A stretch of DNA of 46,110 bases from Enterococcus_D entomosocium (GTDB lineage Bacteria > Bacillota > Bacilli > Lactobacillales > Enterococcaceae), in assembly GCF_030441895.1 (NCBI RefSeq), contig NZ_JARJAS010000028.1; one strand, 5' to 3'. The position numbers and the translations under genes are program-made. The notes under the pieces were generated by a model. The model had not been told where the DNA came from and did not search any database. It was given only the letters and a program-made list of their open reading frames with translations. Shown here in pieces: positions 41,767-46,110 of the stretch. The first letter of the stretch is position 1. Each line of letters starts with the position of its first letter.

Positions 41767-42117
41767 ATGGATTATGAACGCTTTGCACGATTACAGGCAC
41801 GCTTTACCGATGAAAAACTGCTGACCAATGAAGGGTTCTATCGGTTGCGCTTGTCAGGGAAGGCGCAGTTCGAACTAGCCTTTATCAAAACTGGACCTTG
41901 TGGCGAGTCTGTCTACCAGCCGCTGATCAAGGGCACTTTTTCTGAAAAAGAAGCAATCCCTACCTATTTGCTGGATCTTGCGGCGCAACCTATGACGCAA
42001 ATCAGTCAGCGAACCTCCGAAAATGCAGCCGTGTTAGATAAAGCATTCGTAGAATTAATGGAAAAATGTGAGCAGGCAGTTGCCGTCAACGAAACCGCAC
42101 AAGAAGCCGCACGTTAA
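41767..42117 (+). CDS. Hypothetical protein, 116 aa
   Basis: A soluble protein with no family I recognise. The middle part (YRLRLSGKAQFELAFIKTGP, then YQPLIKGTFSEKEAIPTYLL) looks like a small alpha/beta fold, followed by a helical C-terminus (VLDKAFVELMEKCEQAVAV). AAAAAGGAG lies eight bases upstream of the ATG. It is transcribed alone. A weak TACACT -10 is about 35 bp upstream. Confidence 0.72.
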   Translation: MDYERFARLQARFTDEKLLTNEGFYRLRLSGKAQFELAFIKTGPCGESVYQPLIKGTFSEKEAIPTYLLDLAAQPMTQISQRTSENAAVLDKAFVELMEKCEQAVAVNETAQEAAR

Positions 42118-42170
42118 TTAGCGCGACAAAGATACAAGAGCCGCCTGAACCTGATTTTTTACACCAAGCA

Positions 42171-42215
42171 AAAAAACGATCCTGACAAGATTCCTTGCCA
42201 AAGATCGTTTTTTAT
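42171..42215. terminator. Bidirectional terminator
   Basis: AAAAAACGATC pairs with GATCGTTTTTT around a loop that contains a further TGACAAG/CTTGCCA stem. It serves the convergent genes on both sides. Confidence 0.92.
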
Positions 42216-42237
42216 TTTCCCGTGGTGATTAGTGTCC

Positions 42238-42981
42238 TCATTCGCCGAAGTGGTCTGAGAAGCCTTGTTGCTTCATAAAGGCAGCGACATCTGGACGTCG
42301 CGGTTCACGGAAAAATTCCGTCATTTTCGTTTGCCAATTGGTTTGCTGTTGATTGCTGCTGCGCTGTGCATAATAGGCTTCCGTCGTTTGGTTGTACTGG
42401 GCTGTTTGCTCCTGCGTCAGCGGTTGATACTGATCGACACTTACGATCGCTTCTTGAGGCAAGCGGACTTTCGGCTCATTTCTATGTTGCGGATAACCGA
42501 TCGTCAAGCCGAATAACGGAAACGTCAATTTTGGTAAGCCGACAAGTTCTGCGATACGAGGCAAATCATTGCGGATGCCGCCGATGTAGCAAATTCCTAA
42601 GTCTTGTGCTTCAGCATATGCTACCATATTTTGGGCAGCGATCGTCGTATCAACGACAGACACAATAAACGGTTCCATCGTGGTTAAGTGGGTATCCGGC
42701 AACCCTGCTTGGGTCAGCAGCTGCTGATGCTTATGTAAGTCGGCGACAAAAAGATAGAAGACGCCCGTTCGAGTAATGTAATTTGGGGCACCGGCAATTT
42801 TTTCGATGGCAGCCAGTTTTTCAGGATCACTGACCTCAATGATCGAATAGGCTTGAACAAAGTTCGAACTGGAACCGCTCTGGGCAACCGTTACTAATTT
42901 TTGCTTGAGTTCCTTTGATAGTGGGCGTGGTTGAAAATCTCTGACAGAGCTGTGGCGGGTAAAAGTATCAAAAAGATCCAT
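42238..42981 (-). CDS. NfsA-like nitroreductase (FMN-dependent, NAD(P)H)
   Basis: A 247-residue nitroreductase-family flavoprotein. RHSSVRDFQPRPLSKE at the N-terminus contains the FMN-phosphate-binding Arg residues, GSSSNFVQAYSII follows, and DLGICYIGGIRNDLPRIAELVGLP plus LFGLTIGYPQH matches the NfsA/FRP group. It reduces quinones, nitro compounds or flavin in the cytoplasm. AGGAGG precedes the ATG at 42981; the 41-residue extension is rejected. Monocistronic. Confidence 0.9.
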   Translation of the reverse strand: MDLFDTFTRHSSVRDFQPRPLSKELKQKLVTVAQSGSSSNFVQAYSIIEVSDPEKLAAIEKIAGAPNYITRTGVFYLFVADLHKHQQLLTQAGLPDTHLTTMEPFIVSVVDTTIAAQNMVAYAEAQDLGICYIGGIRNDLPRIAELVGLPKLTFPLFGLTIGYPQHRNEPKVRLPQEAIVSVDQYQPLTQEQTAQYNQTTEAYYAQRSSNQQQTNWQTKMTEFFREPRRPDVAAFMKQQGFSDHFGE

Positions 42982-43091
42982 CGTTTTTCCTCCTGTAACG
43001 TACAAATTTCTTTCTTCTTTAGTGTAACAGAAAAAAAGGAATGGGAACAAAAAGAATGTTTTCAAAAAATTTTCAAATTGATGTTTTATAG

Positions 43092-43120
43092 TTGCCAAGC
43101 ACAACAGTTTCCGTTATGAT
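43092..43120 (+). promoter_or_regulatory. Promoter of the riboswitch-controlled ATPase
   Basis: TTGCCA (43092-43097) and TATGAT (43115-43120) with a 17-base spacer, about 24 bp before the aptamer. Confidence 0.7.
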
Positions 43121-43143
43121 AATGATACATTCTTATTATTATT

Positions 43144-43273
43144 CCTTAGGGGAGTAACCGGTGGCGCAAGCTGCGATAATATCAACAGTAAGTAAGCTGG
43201 CGACAGCTTTCTGGTATTATTTGAAATGGTGAGACCTAAGACAAGCGTATACTTGTCTTAGGTCTCTTTTTTT
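43144..43273 (+). promoter_or_regulatory. yybP-ykoY (Mn2+) riboswitch and terminator
   Basis: The aptamer runs from CCTTAGGGGAGTAACC (43144-43159) to GTGAGACCTAAG (43229-43240), with CTTAGG and CCTAAG closing the P1 stem, GGGGAGTA as the first conserved loop, and ATCAACA and GAGACC as further yybP-ykoY marks. The terminator GAGACCTAAGACAAG (43231-43245) / CTTGTCTTAGGTCTC (43252-43266) plus T run uses the P1 3' strand as its 5' arm. Mn2+ binding should hold P1 and prevent the terminator, so metal excess switches the ATPase on. Confidence 0.9.
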
Positions 43274-43318
43274 CTAGCAGAGTGCCTAAGGAAAATAAAA
43301 TTAAAAGGGGCAAAAAAA

Positions 43319-45982
43319 TTGGCGAAAGAAATGTATCAAAAAGAAATCTCGGAAATTATGGCAGAGGTCCAGAGCAGTCCAGAGGGGTTGACGCAGCAAG
43401 AGGCAGCCAAGCGGTTAGAAAATGGCCTGAACCAGCTGAAGGAAGCACCTAAGAAATCAAGCTTTGCCTTATTCTTAGATACCTTCAAAGATGCGATGGT
43501 GATCGTCTTGTTGATTGTGGCAATCATCCAAATGGTTATGGGTGCCCACGTTGAGTCGATCGTTATCTTTGCAGTACTCTTGTTGAATTCCGTCGTCAGT
43601 GTGATTCAAACGAAAAAAGCCGAAGGATCGTTAGACGCTTTGAAAAGCTTGTCAGCACCAGATGCTAACGTCATTCGGGATGGCAAAGAACAAAGTGTGC
43701 TGGCGAAAGAATTGGTTGTCGGCGATATCGTTATTTTAGAAGCTGGGGACTATGTACCAGCAGATGGTCGATTGATCGAAGAGGGTTCTTTGAAGGTCGA
43801 TGAAGGAATGCTGACTGGGGAATCAACGCCAGCGGAAAAAGAATTAGGTGTGATCGATCGTACCGCACCGATCGGCGACCGTGACAACATGGTCTTCAGT
43901 GGAACGATCGTCACTTATGGACGTGGTCGGTTTATCGTAACCGCGACTGGTAATGTGACGGAAATCGGTCAAGTGGCTGGCTTATTGGAAAGTACAGTTG
44001 AACACAAAACACCATTGCAACGAGGACTGGACAGCTTCAGTAAAAAACTTAGCTTGGCGATCTTGGTCCTTTCATTGATTATTTTAGGGGTTCAAGTAGC
44101 ACGGTTGTTCTTAGGTGACGGAACAGGTGATATGACGGAAGACTTAGTCAACGCCTTTATGTTTGCGGTAGCCGTAGCCGTTGCAGCGATTCCAGAAGCA
44201 TTGCAATCGATCGTGACGATCGTCCTTTCGATCGGAACAAAACAAATGGCGAAGCGTCATGCCATCATTCGAAAACTACCAGCGGTTGAAACATTGGGTT
44301 CAACGAGTATCGTTTGTACAGATAAGACAGGGACCTTGACCCAAAACAAAATGACCGTTGTTGTCTACTATTTACCAAATGGGCAAACGGGCACGTTCCC
44401 CGATGAGCCAACTACCTGGACATTGCCTGAAAAACGCTTAGTAGAGATCAGTGTCTTGGCAAATGATGCTGCCATCAGTGAAGATGGGGCGAAGCTAGGA
44501 GACCCTACTGAAATTGCTTTTCTGGATTACAGTGAGAAACTAAATCAGCCATATCGGGCGATTCGTCAACAGTTTCCTCGTTTGCAAGAATTGCCTTTCG
44601 ATTCTGATCGTAAATTGATGTCCACCTTACATGAGATCGATGGCGAACATTTGTTGTTGACCAAAGGTGGTCCAGATATCGTCTTTGGCCGCAGTACCAA
44701 AGTCTTGATCGATGATCAAGTCGTGCCTTTAACAGATGAAATCAGAAATAAATTGCAGCATCAAAACGAAGAATTCTCAAAACGGGCATTACGGGTCTTG
44801 GCGTTTGCTTACCGTCCATTGACCGATGCCCAATCACGAGAATTGACACTTGAGGATGAAAACGAGCTGATTTTGGTTGGTTTGATGGCAATGATCGATC
44901 CTCCTCGTAAAGAAGTCAAACAAGCCGTAGCAGATGCCAAATCTGCCGGTATCAAAACAGTGATGATCACAGGGGACCACAAAACGACAGCCGTGGCGAT
45001 CGCACAAGAGATCGGTATTTCAGCTGAGGGCGACTTAGCCTTGACTGGTACGGAATTGGATGCTCTTTCTGAAACCGAACTAGCGGATCAATTAGACAAA
45101 ATCACGGTTTATGCTCGTGTTTCGCCGGAAAACAAAATCCGTATCGTGCGGGCTTGGCAAGACAAAGGCAAGATCTCTGCCATGACCGGAGATGGAGTCA
45201 ATGATGCACCCGCCTTGAAACAAGCGGATATCGGGATCGCAATGGGAACCGGAACGGACGTTGCCAAAGATGCAGCGGCGATGGTCTTGACGGATGATAA
45301 CTTTGCCTCGATCATTCGTGCCGTAGAAGTTGGCCGAAACGTCTTTGACAACATCAAAAAAGCCATTTCGTATTTGTTTGCTGGAAACTTAGGTGCGATC
45401 ATTGCGATCGTCTTTGCCTTAGTGATGGGTTGGGACAATCCATTTACTGCCTTGCAGCTACTCTTTATCAACTTAGTCAACGACTCATTACCAGCAATTG
45501 CTCTGGGAATGGAAAAAGCCGAACCAACCATCATGCAACGTCAGCCTAGAGATCCAAATGCAGGTATCTTCACTGGAAAAACTTTGATCTCAGTAACGTA
45601 TCGCGGTATTTTGATTGCCACTGTCGTGATTTTGGCACAATGGTTAGGGATGAGCCAATCACCTGAGTTAGGTGTAGCGATGGCCTTCTCAACACTTATC
45701 TGGAGCCGGACATTGCAAACATTGCCAGCACGCTCAAATACCGAGACTGCTTGGCAAGCTGGCCTTTTTGCCAATAAAATGGTGTGGTTGGCGATCGTCG
45801 TTTGTGGTGGACTATACAGCATTACCTTGATTCCTGGCATCCGTGAAGTCTTTGCGATTCCAGCAACCTTCACTTTAGGACATGTCGGTCTATGTATCGC
45901 AATGGCTGCTGTGGCAGTTGTTTTGATGGAAATCACAAAGCTGATTATTATTGCCGTTCAAAAACGTCAAGGAAACGCCTAA
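43319..45982 (+). CDS. Cation-exporting P-type ATPase, P2 type (probable Mn2+ exporter)
   Basis: An 887-residue P-type ATPase. The actuator motif is LTGESTPAEK near residue 165; the phosphorylation site is Asp335 in DKTGTLTQ; AIPEALQSIVT gives the fourth membrane helix; the hinge is TGDGVNDAPALKQADIGIAMG. Ten membrane helices are expected, and the C-terminal six include LLFINLVNDSLPAIALGME. The sequence looks like a Ca2+ pump of the P2A class, but the yybP-ykoY leader argues for Mn2+ export, as in the lactococcal and streptococcal relatives with the same leader. The start is TTG 43319 after AAAGGGG; the next ATG is four codons downstream and poorly spaced. Confidence 0.93.
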   Translation: MAKEMYQKEISEIMAEVQSSPEGLTQQEAAKRLENGLNQLKEAPKKSSFALFLDTFKDAMVIVLLIVAIIQMVMGAHVESIVIFAVLLLNSVVSVIQTKKAEGSLDALKSLSAPDANVIRDGKEQSVLAKELVVGDIVILEAGDYVPADGRLIEEGSLKVDEGMLTGESTPAEKELGVIDRTAPIGDRDNMVFSGTIVTYGRGRFIVTATGNVTEIGQVAGLLESTVEHKTPLQRGLDSFSKKLSLAILVLSLIILGVQVARLFLGDGTGDMTEDLVNAFMFAVAVAVAAIPEALQSIVTIVLSIGTKQMAKRHAIIRKLPAVETLGSTSIVCTDKTGTLTQNKMTVVVYYLPNGQTGTFPDEPTTWTLPEKRLVEISVLANDAAISEDGAKLGDPTEIAFLDYSEKLNQPYRAIRQQFPRLQELPFDSDRKLMSTLHEIDGEHLLLTKGGPDIVFGRSTKVLIDDQVVPLTDEIRNKLQHQNEEFSKRALRVLAFAYRPLTDAQSRELTLEDENELILVGLMAMIDPPRKEVKQAVADAKSAGIKTVMITGDHKTTAVAIAQEIGISAEGDLALTGTELDALSETELADQLDKITVYARVSPENKIRIVRAWQDKGKISAMTGDGVNDAPALKQADIGIAMGTGTDVAKDAAAMVLTDDNFASIIRAVEVGRNVFDNIKKAISYLFAGNLGAIIAIVFALVMGWDNPFTALQLLFINLVNDSLPAIALGMEKAEPTIMQRQPRDPNAGIFTGKTLISVTYRGILIATVVILAQWLGMSQSPELGVAMAFSTLIWSRTLQTLPARSNTETAWQAGLFANKMVWLAIVVCGGLYSITLIPGIREVFAIPATFTLGHVGLCIAMAAVAVVLMEITKLIIIAVQKRQGNA

Positions 45983-45990
45983 AGCAAAAA

Positions 45991-46061
45991 GGGACTGTGA
46001 CATAAGTCCATAGAAGAAAACCGCAAGAACTGACGAGAAATCGTTCATTTCTTGCGGTTTT
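45991..46061 (+). terminator. Terminator within an enterococcal intergenic repeat-like sequence
   Basis: AAAACCGCAAGAA (46017-46029) pairs with TTCTTGCGGTTTT (46049-46061), with an inner TGACGA/TCGTTCA stem. It is preceded by GGGACTGTGACATAAGTC (45991-46008), a phrase I recall as recurrent between enterococcal genes. A further hairpin, GGAGCAT..ATGCCCC, begins at 46079. Confidence 0.8.
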
Positions 46062-46110
46062 TTGGGTAAAATAAAAAGGAGCATCGGTTGCCGCCAATGC
46101 CCCATCATTT

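Noticed and set aside
45890..46108. 72-codon leftward frame over the ATPase end
   Set aside because: It crosses the terminator hairpins and the repeat-like sequence; it looks like a translation of the intergenic repeat.

Overview
The window looks like chromosomal DNA from a low-to-mid GC lactic-acid-type Firmicute, most likely an Enterococcus. The reasons are AGGAGG-type ribosome sites with frequent TTG starts, an LPxTG surface protein with MucBP repeats, many PTS permeases with LacI or LicT control, a dipeptidase of the PepV type, a yybP-ykoY leader on a P-type ATPase, and a GGGACTGTGACATAAGTC stretch that I recall from enterococcal intergenic regions. I cannot name the species. There are no rRNA or tRNA genes, phage genes, intact insertion sequences or CRISPR arrays.

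Layout. 1-1.9 kb: the C-terminal part of a cell-wall adhesin with eight 204-bp MucBP repeats and an LPNTG anchor. 2.0-6.6 kb: a small unknown gene, then a sucrose locus (LacI repressor, PTS EIIBC, sucrose-6-phosphate hydrolase) with a cre site and an operator. 6.6-10 kb: a nested inverted repeat, a Crp/Fnr-type regulator divergent from a YczE-like membrane protein, an orphan PTS EIIC and an ArsD-like protein without its usual cysteines. 10-13.3 kb: an NMT1/SsuA-type ABC importer split over two divergent units, with a polysaccharide deacetylase. 13.4-15 kb: a DUF1858 plus DUF438/hemerythrin/PAS pair behind a perfect 7-1-7 Fur-type box.

15-22.4 kb is the most interesting part. LicT, a complete EIIBCA permease, a signal-less sulfatase with a CVPSR formylglycine site, a radical-SAM sulfatase maturase, a TauE/SafE permease and a copper-type formylglycine-generating enzyme are read in one direction with almost no gaps, behind two LicT antiterminator/terminator modules and before one strong terminator. 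I read this as a self-contained system for taking up a sulfated sugar by PTS, removing the sulfate in the cytoplasm and exporting the sulfur anion. The sulfatase could be activated both without oxygen (radical SAM) and with oxygen (FGE).

22.4-26.3 kb: membrane and housekeeping genes (unknown membrane protein, DUF378, YrhK, zinc alcohol dehydrogenase, zinc-ribbon protein, isochorismatase-like hydrolase) plus a probable relic of IS3-type ends. 26.5-37.8 kb: a galactoside region with an ABC sugar importer lacking its ATPase, a YesL-like protein, a LacI regulator, an orphan PTS EIIC, a DUF3284 protein, a GH36 alpha-galactosidase and a GH42 beta-galactosidase. 37.9-46.1 kb: NAD(P)H-hydrate dehydratase, PepV, several small unknown genes (one with a LexA-like box in its promoter), a nitroreductase, and a cation P-type ATPase behind a Mn2+-sensing yybP-ykoY riboswitch.
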